21,347 bases of DNA from a virus: IMG/VR virus record IMGVR_UViG_3300010155_000127, positions 1-21,347 of that record; one strand, written 5' to 3'. The first letter of the stretch is position 1, and each line of letters opens with the position of its first letter. The notes below the pieces were generated by a model that did no database searches, was not told the origin of the DNA, and saw nothing but the letters and a program-made list of their open reading frames with translations. Positions 1 to 5,794 of this stretch are shown in pieces. The position numbers and the translations under genes are program-made.

Positions 1-44
1 ACCGAGGAAAGCTCGGAGGAGACAACCGAGGAAAGCTCGGAGGA
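1..44 (+). repeat. Two tandem 24-base units coding acidic TEESSEE
   Basis: Bases 1-20 and 25-44 are identical, spaced by 24 bases, and lie in frame so that each unit adds eight residues. The array may extend left of the window. It looks like slippage-type expansion within a coding tail. Confidence 0.8.
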
Positions 45-159
45 AACGGTTGAGGAAATTGATGACGGCCTGACCGATGCCGAGGCTGACTCCGACACAC
101 TGGCCAGTGCCGGCTACGGGACGGACGAGGATTACGGGGGAACTGATGAGCGTCTCTAA
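1..159 (+). CDS. C-terminal end of an acidic protein (partial)
   Basis: Frame 1 is open from the window edge to TAA at 157-159 and gives the last 52 residues of a protein that starts outside. The visible part is strongly acidic and begins with a repeated TEESSEE(E/T)T-type stretch, followed by a D/E/G-rich tail ending in TDERL. The repeat is also seen in DNA: a 20-base unit at 1-20 recurs at 25-44. Such tails are common at the ends of phage DNA-metabolism proteins and are probably disordered. No domain is visible, so the function cannot be named. The next gene starts 14 bases before this stop. Confidence 0.7.
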   Translation, partial: TEESSEETTEESSEETVEEIDDGLTDAEADSDTLASAGYGTDEDYGGTDERL

Positions 160-337
160 ACGCAAACCCAAAAAGAAAACACAATCCGTTGTGATCGATG
201 TCGGCGTTCACTCCGACCTGAAGTCTTGGTGCATCAAGCGCGGCATGAAGGTCGGTGTTGCTGCCGGCGTGTTCATTGCTTGGGGGTTGGGTATTTCGGC
301 TGAAAAGGAACACGATAAGAAAGATGCCAAAGAATAA
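146..337 (+). CDS. Small basic protein, possible ribbon-helix-helix
   Basis: A 63-residue protein. I chose the ATG at 146 because it overlaps the end of the previous gene; an upstream in-frame start at 77 would lie deep inside that gene. The N-terminus is very basic (SKRKPKKK). It is followed by a short strand-like segment (SVVIDVGV), a helix (HSDLKSWCIKRG), MKVG, and a second hydrophobic helix (residues ~38-50). This order resembles Arc/MetJ-type ribbon-helix-helix DNA-binding proteins, such as antitoxins and phage repressors. The second helix is unusually hydrophobic (VAAGVFIAWGLGI), so a short membrane segment is an alternative. The function is an inference from the layout only. Confidence 0.5.
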   Translation: MSVSKRKPKKKTQSVVIDVGVHSDLKSWCIKRGMKVGVAAGVFIAWGLGISAEKEHDKKDAKE

Positions 338-704
338 CCATTCATACGACGCGCCTGTATCGCTGGAAGGATTCAACCAGTTGGTTGGTCGACCGGCATT
401 CGAGCTGCCAATCGATGCCATCTCGCGTATCAACACCAAGCGGTACTTTGTGACTTGGGACGAGGTTACAGAGAGACGCCGAAACAATCCGCGGGTGATC
501 ATGCTTCGCCGGATGATTTGCAAGGTGCTTCGAGAGTTCGGCTACTCGCTGCCCCAGATTGGGCTGGCAATGAGTCGGCACCATGGCGCGGTGCTGAACA
601 ACATCGATACCCTAGAGGATATGCTGCAATATTATCCTGAAGTTGAGGCTGAATACCGGGCATACAAAAACGATGTTGAAAGAGAAATATCTGACGCGCA
701 ATGA
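324..704 (+). CDS. DnaA domain IV-like DNA-binding protein
   Basis: 126 residues, starting at the ATG that overlaps the preceding stop. Residues ~52-97 resemble the C-terminal DNA-binding domain of DnaA: a helix of the RRNNPRVIMLRRMICKVLRE type, then SLPQIGLAMSRHHGAVLNNI (about 75-94). The latter matches the DnaA signature pattern in which a conserved His and a V-L pair contact the DnaA box. There is no Walker A or AAA+ domain, so this is not an initiator ATPase but a stand-alone domain IV. Phages are known to carry such fragments. It could mark DnaA-box-like sites in phage or host DNA, in keeping with the initiator gene further right. Confidence 0.6.
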   Translation: MPKNNHSYDAPVSLEGFNQLVGRPAFELPIDAISRINTKRYFVTWDEVTERRRNNPRVIMLRRMICKVLREFGYSLPQIGLAMSRHHGAVLNNIDTLEDMLQYYPEVEAEYRAYKNDVEREISDAQ

Positions 705-867
705 AGTGAGCGAACACCTTCGGGTGACAACCCGAACGGTCGACAACTACATTCGCGAAGGCCGGCTCAAGGCCATCAAAATAAAAAGCCTTGTAAGGAT
801 CGAGGAGAAGTCACTTGGTCGACTGATCAGGGCCAACCCAATCAACGCTCACATGTATCTGCAGTGA
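673..867 (+). CDS. Excisionase/MerR-type helix-turn-helix protein
   Basis: 64 residues. ATG 673 lies inside the previous gene, overlapping it by 32 bases. The sequence reads YLTRNEVSEHLRVTTRTVDNYIREGRLKAIKIKSL. This is the classic winged-HTH pattern of the excisionase/HTH_17 group: a tyrosine-led first helix, recognition helix VTTRTVDNYI, then the G-x-L-x-A-x-K turn into the wing. Such proteins bend DNA or act as small regulators. No integrase is in view, so a role in excision is not supported by context; transcription control of the early block is as likely. The family match is good and the job is unknown. Confidence 0.7.
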   Translation: MLKEKYLTRNEVSEHLRVTTRTVDNYIREGRLKAIKIKSLVRIEEKSLGRLIRANPINAHMYLQ

Positions 868-868
868 A

Positions 869-1135
869 ATGAGAATACCTGAAAGTTTATCTACTTCAGA
901 AGGCATAAAAAAACTGAAGTGGCACGTTTTGCGAATGATAGAAGATCCGGATTATGGTCACCCTACAAATGATTTCGGTGGCTGCAGCATTTGGGATGTT
1001 TATCGATCAGTATCAGACGAATTATCTCGATCAATTCGTATCGCCAAAGAAGAAGGAAAAAGAACGGGCAGGCGGTTTATAGACAAAGAAATAAAAGACA
1101 TCCTGAAATGGATTAAACAGGGAGAGGGACTATGA
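869..1135 (+). CDS. Hypothetical protein, 88 aa
   Basis: Starts one base after the preceding stop and ends with a 4-base overlap (ATGA) into the resolvase-like gene, so it belongs to the same translation-coupled run. The protein is helical and charged, with a central DPDYGHPTNDFGGCSIWDVY segment and a Lys/Glu/Arg-rich C-terminus (residues ~60-88). I do not recognise the family. Local base composition is more A/T-rich than the genes on either side. Confidence 0.6.
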   Translation: MRIPESLSTSEGIKKLKWHVLRMIEDPDYGHPTNDFGGCSIWDVYRSVSDELSRSIRIAKEEGKRTGRRFIDKEIKDILKWIKQGEGL

Positions 1136-1533
1136 CTATCAACGGCCAAAGCAAAGGTGCAAGAGGAGAGCGGGAATTCGCCAGCTTTATTCGCGAACAG
1201 GGCTGGGAAGCAATTCGCGGATGCCAGAACGCAGGCCGCGACAAGTCAGGCCATACAGCACCTGACGTTCTTTGTCCGGATCTTCCAATCCACTTCGAGG
1301 TTAAGCGGGTCGAGAAACTTCAGATCCGCAAAGCCTTGAGCCAAGCCATTGCCGACGCCGAGCCGGGTCAGGTTCCGGTCGTTGCATGGCGAGAGAATCA
1401 TTCGGATTGGGTAGCCGTCCTGAAGATGTATGACTTAATGAATTTTGTGAGGGAGTTTGTATCTTCCACACAAAAAGAAGAGCCAGCCCCCAACGAATCA
1501 GGGACTGACTCAACGCAAAACGAGGGATACTAA
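1132..1533 (+). CDS. PD-(D/E)XK nuclease, Holliday junction resolvase-like
   Basis: 133 residues with the full catalytic pattern of the archaeal-Hjc/phage resolvase type of PD-(D/E)XK enzymes. GARGEREF (9-16) supplies the first acidic residue (E13), APD at 43-45 the central Asp, and FEVKR (55-59) the E-x-K motif (E56, K58). A helix with QAIADA follows, and a late VPVVAWRENHSDWVAVL strand pair completes the core. Phage proteins of this kind sit in replication/recombination blocks and are annotated as Holliday junction resolvases or endonucleases. The neighbours (ssDNA-binding-like protein and RecB-type exonuclease downstream) agree. The C-terminal ~25 residues are Ser/Glu/Asn-rich and probably disordered. 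Confidence 0.75.
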   Translation: MTINGQSKGARGEREFASFIREQGWEAIRGCQNAGRDKSGHTAPDVLCPDLPIHFEVKRVEKLQIRKALSQAIADAEPGQVPVVAWRENHSDWVAVLKMYDLMNFVREFVSSTQKEEPAPNESGTDSTQNEGY

Positions 1534-1564
1534 ACCTCGCGTAACAAAACATAGAAACAAAACA

Positions 1565-2191
1565 ATGATACTAACAGAAAAAAAACAGTACGATAGAGAT
1601 TATGTATTGGCAGACGAAGGTCTGCATCAGGCGGTGTGCGTCGACCAGTTCGAGGGCGTCACCGAGTTCATCAACCGCGAAACAGGAGAACGTCTCAGCG
1701 AAGACGCTGTTGCCGCGGCAGGAATAAAGCTAGTCGACGGGGTCTGGATAGGGATTCCCGATGAAGTGAAACAACGCAACACGATCTGGCTCGGCTTCGA
1801 GCTGGACCAGCTCACACCGGAGGGTGACAAGCCGTTAAGCATTCGCAAGAAGTTCACGGCGAGTATCCACGAACGCGCAACGCTCCGGATATTCATGGAA
1901 CGCTGGCGCGGTCGTCCGTTCACCGCTGCTGAAAAGCAAGCCTTTGAAACGGAAAATCTGGTTGGTGTTCCCTGCCAGCTCAACATAGTCCACCGTGACT
2001 TCGGGAGCGGACCTCGACAGCTCGTCGACTTCGCGATCCGAGAGGACGGGGCAGCCCTGAAGCCGAGCGGTAAGTACGTCCGGAACAAGGATCGTGAGCC
2101 TCAGAGAGTGGAAGGAATTCAACCGGCCAATGGGTCGGCTGAAAATGGGCCGGCGGATTCTGGGTTGCCCTCAGAGAACCCGCCGTTCTAG
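1565..2191 (+). CDS. Putative ssDNA-binding protein (DUF669-like, SSB-type tip)
   Basis: 208 residues from ATG 1565; an upstream in-frame start at 1457 would lie inside the resolvase gene, so I reject it. Residues ~14-150 are strand-rich with the pattern KKFTASIHERATLRIF, then WRGRPFTAAEKQAF, then LVGVPCQLNIVH. I recognise this arrangement from phage proteins found beside recombination nucleases, often described as DUF669-like or ssDNA-binding. The C-terminal ~35 residues are Pro/Gly/Ser/Asn-rich and end in ENPPF, which resembles the linker plus (D/E)-x-P-F tip of bacterial SSB. The SSB tip recruits repair and replication proteins. The ssDNA-binding role is an inference from context and tail, without a catalytic signature. 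Confidence 0.55.
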   Translation: MILTEKKQYDRDYVLADEGLHQAVCVDQFEGVTEFINRETGERLSEDAVAAAGIKLVDGVWIGIPDEVKQRNTIWLGFELDQLTPEGDKPLSIRKKFTASIHERATLRIFMERWRGRPFTAAEKQAFETENLVGVPCQLNIVHRDFGSGPRQLVDFAIREDGAALKPSGKYVRNKDREPQRVEGIQPANGSAENGPADSGLPSENPPF

Positions 2192-2221
2192 TTGACATCC
2201 CCGAATAGTCGGACATGTTAT
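2192..2221 (+). promoter_or_regulatory. Candidate sigma70-type promoter before the exonuclease gene
   Basis: A perfect TTGACA (2192-2197) directly follows the stop of the preceding gene. Eighteen bases further is TGTTAT (2216-2221), which matches four of six -10 positions. The -10 overlaps an 8-bp inverted repeat (CCCGAATA at 2200-2207 with TATTCGGG at 2219-2226), which could be an operator or hairpin. It would drive the exonuclease and the initiator block. The -10 is only fair. Confidence 0.35.
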
Positions 2222-2234
2222 TCGGGTCAGACCG

Positions 2235-2260
2235 GATGGGGAGGCGAAAGTCTCCCCATC
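2235..2260 (+). promoter_or_regulatory. 11-bp GNRA-capped hairpin in the exonuclease leader
   Basis: The arms GATGGGGAGGC (2235-2245) and GTCTCCCCATC (2250-2260) pair over 11 bp with one G-U, closed by a GAAA tetraloop. It is followed by TTATTATAAGGAG, so there is no strong T-run; the Shine-Dalgarno of the next gene begins about eight bases later. It may be a weak terminator, an mRNA-stabilising stem or a processing site. Confidence 0.6.
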
Positions 2261-2281
2261 TTATTATAAGGAGTAAATTTT

Positions 2282-3061
2282 ATGTTAATTAAACAATACG
2301 AGTCTACACATTGGTATACCGCGGACGGCAAAGCCGCCTACGGCAAGACACTTCGAGAGGCGAGAAAAGAGGCACTGCTTCCCTCGCCCAGTTCAATCAA
2401 CGGAATGCTGGCTGCTCCCGGCCTTGAGTTATGGAAGCAGCAACAGATTCTGGAGTCAGCCCTGACCATGCCTGAAACGGAGATAGCCAAGTACAATGGC
2501 GACATCGAGGAAATTGCAAAGTTCATCATCGAGGACAGCAAGGCGGCAGTCATCAAGGCGGCAGACAGAGGCACCGACGTTCATCACGGTGCCGAGGCTA
2601 TCCTGAATAATACATATTGGGACGAGGACGATGAGACACTCCAGAAGGTGAAGCTCTGGTGCGACAACAACGTCGTCTCCAAGGTCTGGACCGAGGAGAT
2701 CCTGATCAACTGTGAGATCGGGTACGGCGGTCGAGCGGATGCCCTGCTCAACCACAAGGAACACGGCATGGTACTGGTCGACTTCAAGACACAAAAATGC
2801 CGCCGGCTCAAGTCGGGTTTCAGGCCAACCTACTACGACAAATGGATATTGCAACTGGCAGCGTACTCGGAGTGCATCGACCACAAGCCGAGGTGCCTGT
2901 CCGTAGTCGTCAACACGGTCGAGCCAACGGACTGTTACGAGAAGCTCTGGAGTGATGAAGAGCAGACCGAGGGATTCAACATGTTCATCAACCTACATGC
3001 CCTCTGGTGCTGGTCAAAAAATTATTATCCAGCCAAGGAACTCGAACAGCTCTCGCTATGA
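2282..3061 (+). CDS. RecB/Cas4-type PD-(D/E)XK exonuclease
   Basis: 259 residues, starting at an ATG with a good ribosome site (AAGGAG, 2268-2273). The motifs of the RecB-like nuclease family appear in order: RGTDVHHGAE (96-105, metal-binding His), GGRAD (149-153, first Asp), LVDFKT (165-170, D-x-K catalytic pair) and QLAAY (191-195, the Q-x-x-x-Y motif). It probably resects DNA ends for recombination-dependent replication or repair. It pairs with the ssDNA-binding-like protein upstream, a common phage recombination cassette, although a RecT/Erf annealing partner is not visible in this window. The stop overlaps the next start (ATGA). Confidence 0.8.
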   Translation: MLIKQYESTHWYTADGKAAYGKTLREARKEALLPSPSSINGMLAAPGLELWKQQQILESALTMPETEIAKYNGDIEEIAKFIIEDSKAAVIKAADRGTDVHHGAEAILNNTYWDEDDETLQKVKLWCDNNVVSKVWTEEILINCEIGYGGRADALLNHKEHGMVLVDFKTQKCRRLKSGFRPTYYDKWILQLAAYSECIDHKPRCLSVVVNTVEPTDCYEKLWSDEEQTEGFNMFINLHALWCWSKNYYPAKELEQLSL

Positions 3062-3324
3062 ACATGACTACTGAAATCGACATGGAGGGTTGTAAGCCCC
3101 CCTCTATTGAGTATTTGACCGAGAGAATAGATTGTTTAAAGGAGGATTTGTGGGAGTATGTAAGTCTTTCTGAAGACCTTGAGCGAAAGTTGGATGTTGC
3201 CCACAAAACTATTGAGTATTTGACCGAGAGAATAATCGACACATCTGGGGCTTTGGATTCTTGGCAGAACTCACATCAAGATCGCAACCCTAACCCTTGC
3301 AAGGGTGAGTTGGAGCCGTGTTAA
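3058..3324 (+). CDS. Hypothetical coiled-coil protein with internal repeat
   Basis: 88 residues from ATG 3058, which overlaps the exonuclease stop; the longer in-frame start at 3007 would lie within that gene. Residues ~16-66 are heptad-like (IEYLTERIDCLKEDLWEYV and IEYLTERIIDTSGALDSW) and probably form a coiled coil. The eight residues IEYLTERI occur twice, encoded by identical 26-base DNA. The protein is acidic, with four cysteines. I do not recognise a family. Position in the replication block suggests a DNA-metabolism accessory role, but nothing in the sequence proves it. Confidence 0.55.
   Translation: MNMTTEIDMEGCKPPSIEYLTERIDCLKEDLWEYVSLSEDLERKLDVAHKTIEYLTERIIDTSGALDSWQNSHQDRNPNPCKGELEPC
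3104..3234 (+). repeat. 26-bp exact direct repeat inside a small gene
   Basis: Bases 3104-3129 and 3209-3234 are identical (CTATTGAGTATT...GAGAATA) and lie 105 bases, or 35 codons, apart in the same frame. Both copies encode IEYLTERI. Identity at synonymous positions argues for a recent duplication or conserved DNA-level function. Confidence 0.9.
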
Positions 3325-3522
3325 GTGAGGCACTTTGATCCAGACGGGAAGGTTGTGTATGGGGAGAGTCACTGGGGTAGCGTCTCGCATCTTGTGGATC
3401 TTTGGAGGGAAGTACTTCGGGACATGGACGCAGGCCCGGTGAAGCCGGTCAAGCACCCAAGAAACCACAAAGGCGTGGAGGGAGATTCTTGCCGCCAAGA
3501 TCGGTACTGGAATGGCAGATAA
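3325..3522 (+). CDS. Hypothetical protein, 65 aa
   Basis: Opens with GTG directly after the preceding TAA, with a GGAG about nine bases upstream, and runs 11 bases into the initiator gene. The product begins MRHFDPDGKVVYGESHW and includes a LVDLWREVLRDM helix; the C-terminal third is basic and low in hydrophobics. No family is recognised. It could be genuine, since the spacing is tight and there is no other gene here, but the short length and GTG start leave doubt. Confidence 0.45.
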   Translation: MRHFDPDGKVVYGESHWGSVSHLVDLWREVLRDMDAGPVKPVKHPRNHKGVEGDSCRQDRYWNGR

Positions 3523-4363
3523 GATGAACTACATAGAGCTGGTCAACCAGTTCTGGCAGGCGGATCTCATGGAGGCAGGCATTCCATCCAACGCAACCCG
3601 CCTCTACTTTGGCCTTCTCAACATGTCCAACAGGCTGGGCTGGAAGAACCCTTTTGGGGCAACCAACCAGCAACTCGCCGCCCTCCTGAAGTGCGATATT
3701 AAGACCGTTATAAAGTGCCGCAATTTGCTCGCCAATTCGGGCCTAATAACGGTGTCTCGCGGGTGGAAGAATAAGCCCACTCTCATTACCTTAAATGAGA
3801 TAGTGTGGAATTTTTCCAGTGAAAGCTCCACACAAAGCTCCACACAAAGCTCCAGTGAAAGCTCCAACCATCATAAAACAGAAACAAAAACAAAAACTAG
3901 AATATATATAGCCCAAGTAGAAGAGGTGTTCAAAATATACCCTCGAAGGGTCGGCAAAAAAGCTGCCATCAAACGGATCCGCGAAGCCATGCATGACCAC
4001 GGTTACGAATTCATTCTGGAGAAGACCAAAGCCTACGCCAAAGCCAGAGAAGGGCTGGACATTGAATACACGCCTCATCCCGCAACTTGGTATCACCAAG
4101 GCCGCTACCTCGATGAGCCTGACACTTGGGCAGTGACCGGTTCGCAATCTGGATCCTCAAAAAGCACTACCATGTCCGATTGGGAAGCCCAGAAACAACT
4201 GGTACTTGTCGAGGCAGATATGAAGCAAATCAAGGAGACGCATGCTTACCCGTCTCCGGGCGGTGGATACTCATGGAGTGGAGTTGATCAGAAACACAAG
4301 GATGCCTTCAGAAAGCTCAGAGATAGGCGCGACGAGTTAAAGCCAATTGCCATGGGACTATGA
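3512..4363 (+). CDS. Phage replication initiator, lambda O-like
   Basis: 283 residues (ATG 3512; ATG 3524 is also possible). Residues ~8-98 form a winged-HTH domain of the phage replisome-organiser type: TRLYFGLLNMSNRLGWKNPF, then TNQQLAALLKCDIKTVIKCRNLLANSGLI. A Ser/Thr/Gln/Glu linker (101-120) and a polar stretch lead to a second domain (~137-206) with YPRRVGKKAAIKRI and TPHPATWYHQGRYLDEPDTW. This pattern is shared by many phage replication proteins thought to contact the helicase or its loader. The N-terminal domain would bind origin repeats; the linker DNA itself is a tandem repeat array (see separate entry). The stop overlaps the next start (ATGA). Confidence 0.75.
   Translation: MADKMNYIELVNQFWQADLMEAGIPSNATRLYFGLLNMSNRLGWKNPFGATNQQLAALLKCDIKTVIKCRNLLANSGLITVSRGWKNKPTLITLNEIVWNFSSESSTQSSTQSSSESSNHHKTETKTKTRIYIAQVEEVFKIYPRRVGKKAAIKRIREAMHDHGYEFILEKTKAYAKAREGLDIEYTPHPATWYHQGRYLDEPDTWAVTGSQSGSSKSTTMSDWEAQKQLVLVEADMKQIKETHAYPSPGGGYSWSGVDQKHKDAFRKLRDRRDELKPIAMGL
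3816..3912 (+). other. Candidate replication origin: four 12-bp iterons plus A/T-rich stretch
   Basis: Four 12-base units run head to tail at 3816-3863 in the order A-B-B-A (A = CCAGTGAAAGCT, B = CCACACAAAGCT). Each carries AAAGCTCCA in exact 12-base phase (3822, 3834, 3846, 3858). Directly downstream, 3868-3912 is very A/T-rich, with A-rich runs and a TATATATA tract. This lies in the linker of the initiator gene, the same position as the lambda origin within gene O. Sequence structure is seen; origin function is inferred. Confidence 0.55.
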
Positions 4364-4593
4364 CCCTCGGACCAAATAAAAAGCCCTTACAACGCAAATA
4401 TGGGACAAGAATCTACTGGAAATCATACGCAAAGGGCATTTTAGCCCAAAAAAAGCCTTGGCTCTCCGAAAACAAGTGCGCCTTAATCGGGCTTGGAGCG
4501 GCTCTCAGGGATCAGGATCCCGAAGCCATCAGGCTCGAAGAGGCATTACAGGAACAAAAGAAGTACTGTAAAAGATATGACCAAATCAAATAA
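4360..4593 (+). CDS. Hypothetical basic protein, 77 aa
   Basis: ATG 4360 overlaps the initiator stop by four bases, so translation is probably coupled. The protein is rich in Lys and Arg with two aromatic-lined helices (RIYWKSYAKGILAQKKPWL and a C-terminal EEALQEQKKYCKRYDQIK). No motif allows a function call. It sits in the slot after the initiator where many phages place helicase loaders or small replication accessory proteins, but it is too short for a loader ATPase and has no Walker motif. Confidence 0.55.
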   Translation: MTLGPNKKPLQRKYGTRIYWKSYAKGILAQKKPWLSENKCALIGLGAALRDQDPEAIRLEEALQEQKKYCKRYDQIK

Positions 4594-5089
4594 ACAGGAC
4601 CGGCCCAAGCCGAAACCTAAAACACCCAACGAACACCTACCGGCTGATATCGCCTCCCTCCCCGGCCCACCAGCATCCGGCAGGGGAATGAAGGTCAACC
4701 CTGTACTCTACCGGCAATGCCTCCTGATGTTCCAAGACGGCGCAACCATCAGCGCAGTGGCAGAGTTCTCAGGCGTCGGCTTCAACACCCTCCAAGGCAT
4801 CAGAGAACGACACCTCAACCTGATCCCCAATCACAAGAAACGGATGGCCCGAAAGCTCGACTATATCTCCGAACAATGCGCCGACTCACTCATGGATGAT
4901 CTGGAGACAGGGACTGTCGACCCTAAAACTAAATCGATTGTCATGGGCATAAGTATTGAAAAGTCTGCCCAGATTAGAGGAGAAACACAAACCATTCGGC
5001 ATGAACATGTTAAGTTGTCCCAAGAAAGTGTCGAAGATCTCCTGAACAAGCTGCCAAAAGCCAATGTAATAGATGTGAAAGAACAGTAG
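4577..5089 (+). CDS. HTH DNA-binding protein, small terminase candidate
   Basis: 170 residues from ATG 4577, which overlaps the previous gene by 17 bases; an earlier in-frame start at 4493 would overlap far more. The first ~38 residues are Lys/Pro-rich and likely disordered. Residues ~43-80 form a helix-turn-helix (QDGATISAVAEFSGVGFNTLQGIRERH). A helical region follows with DPKTKSIVMGISIEKSAQIRGE (115-136) and a C-terminal SVEDLLNKLP. The 'MGI-I-KSAQ-GE' stretch resembles phage HTH proteins linked to small terminases. It lies 2.6 kb from the large terminase, so this role is tentative; a transcription regulator is the alternative. It ends the left block before a gap. Confidence 0.5.
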   Translation: MTKSNKQDRPKPKPKTPNEHLPADIASLPGPPASGRGMKVNPVLYRQCLLMFQDGATISAVAEFSGVGFNTLQGIRERHLNLIPNHKKRMARKLDYISEQCADSLMDDLETGTVDPKTKSIVMGISIEKSAQIRGETQTIRHEHVKLSQESVEDLLNKLPKANVIDVKEQ

Positions 5090-5469
5090 GTTCTACCATA
5101 AGCAATACATAAGTGCCTAGTATACAGCCAGTTACGGAAACAGTGCTATCCTTTATTGCTATCCATCGATTCAACCAACTGAGCCGAACACAACATCTTG
5201 TGGTTGCTTTTTGCCTTCAAACACTACAGAAGAGGGGGAGGGGGGGGTCGGCAAGACCGCCGCTGGTCTTCCCTTCTATTCATTATGGCGTATAGAAAAT
5301 TTTCTAAAAGGGATTTGCCGAGCTGGGCGTCTCGCTTCAAGACCCCATCTACAGGGGCTGTTCATTGTTTGGTTATTGGTTCTGCTGGTTCGTTTCCATC
5401 GTTGAATCATCTACAACACAACTGGAGGCGTCTGGCTCGGTTTTAAAAAAATGATAAGGAAGAAAATGA
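5090..5469. other. 380-base gap without a convincing gene
   Basis: No open frame here has a ribosome site and recognisable product. The stretch contains a G-tract (G5-A-G8, 5234-5247), followed by a 6-bp hairpin AAGACC/GGTCTT (5253-5258 with 5265-5270) and a pyrimidine-rich run. A 53-codon frame from ATG 5285 to TAA 5446 exists but lacks a Shine-Dalgarno. Since it separates two gene blocks, it probably holds transcription signals for the rightward operon, yet no clear -35/-10 pair can be read. Confidence 0.5.
5253..5270 (+). terminator. Possible weak terminator hairpin
   Basis: AAGACC and GGTCTT pair across a six-base loop, followed by CCCTTCTATT rather than a clean T-run. It lies after the left gene block, where a terminator would be expected, but the stem is short. 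Confidence 0.25.
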
Positions 5470-5793
5470 GTGAGCGTAAATGAGCGAAGTATGCGTATTG
5501 AAATTCTACACTTGGCCAACCGGATTGAAAAACTCAAGTCGGAGGCAAAGCTGGTTTCTGGGTACAGTTTTGATGTTAAGCCGCACCGGCACAATCCCGA
5601 AAAGTGGGAGCATGCAATGAAGACAGATTATTTTACACGGCAAGAGATAAAGCGGCTTCTCAAGGAGATTTGGACGCTCCACAAGGAAGATGCCTATAGG
5701 GAGGTTGGAGTGAATCAGGACTATCGAGGCAGGAAGATGCTTCCGTTACCTCCCGGCTGGCTTATTGGAAAGTCTTGTCCTGACGGCTGTTAA
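5470..5793 (+). CDS. Hypothetical protein, 107 aa
   Basis: Begins at GTG 5470, seven bases after an AAGGAAG ribosome site; ATG 5491 is the alternative. The protein is helical and charged: a first helix (EILHLANRIEKLKSEAKLV), a central DYFTRQEIKRLLKEIWTLHKED segment and a C-terminal RKMLPLPPGWLIG. No family is recognised. It is the first gene of the rightward middle block, and its stop is followed one base later by the next start. Confidence 0.6.
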   Translation: MSVNERSMRIEILHLANRIEKLKSEAKLVSGYSFDVKPHRHNPEKWEHAMKTDYFTRQEIKRLLKEIWTLHKEDAYREVGVNQDYRGRKMLPLPPGWLIGKSCPDGC

Positions 5794-5794
5794 A

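Noticed and set aside
3293-3306. 14-bp perfect palindrome ACCCTTGCAAGGGT
   Set aside because: About one such palindrome is expected by chance in 21 kb, and it lies inside a gene end without other signal.
5300-5365. tRNA-like piece with a TTCAA core
   Set aside because: No acceptor stem, anticodon arm or D-arm could be built around it.
5285-5446. 53-codon frame (MAYRKFSKRDLPSW...)
   Set aside because: No Shine-Dalgarno and no recognisable product; kept only as part of the gap description.
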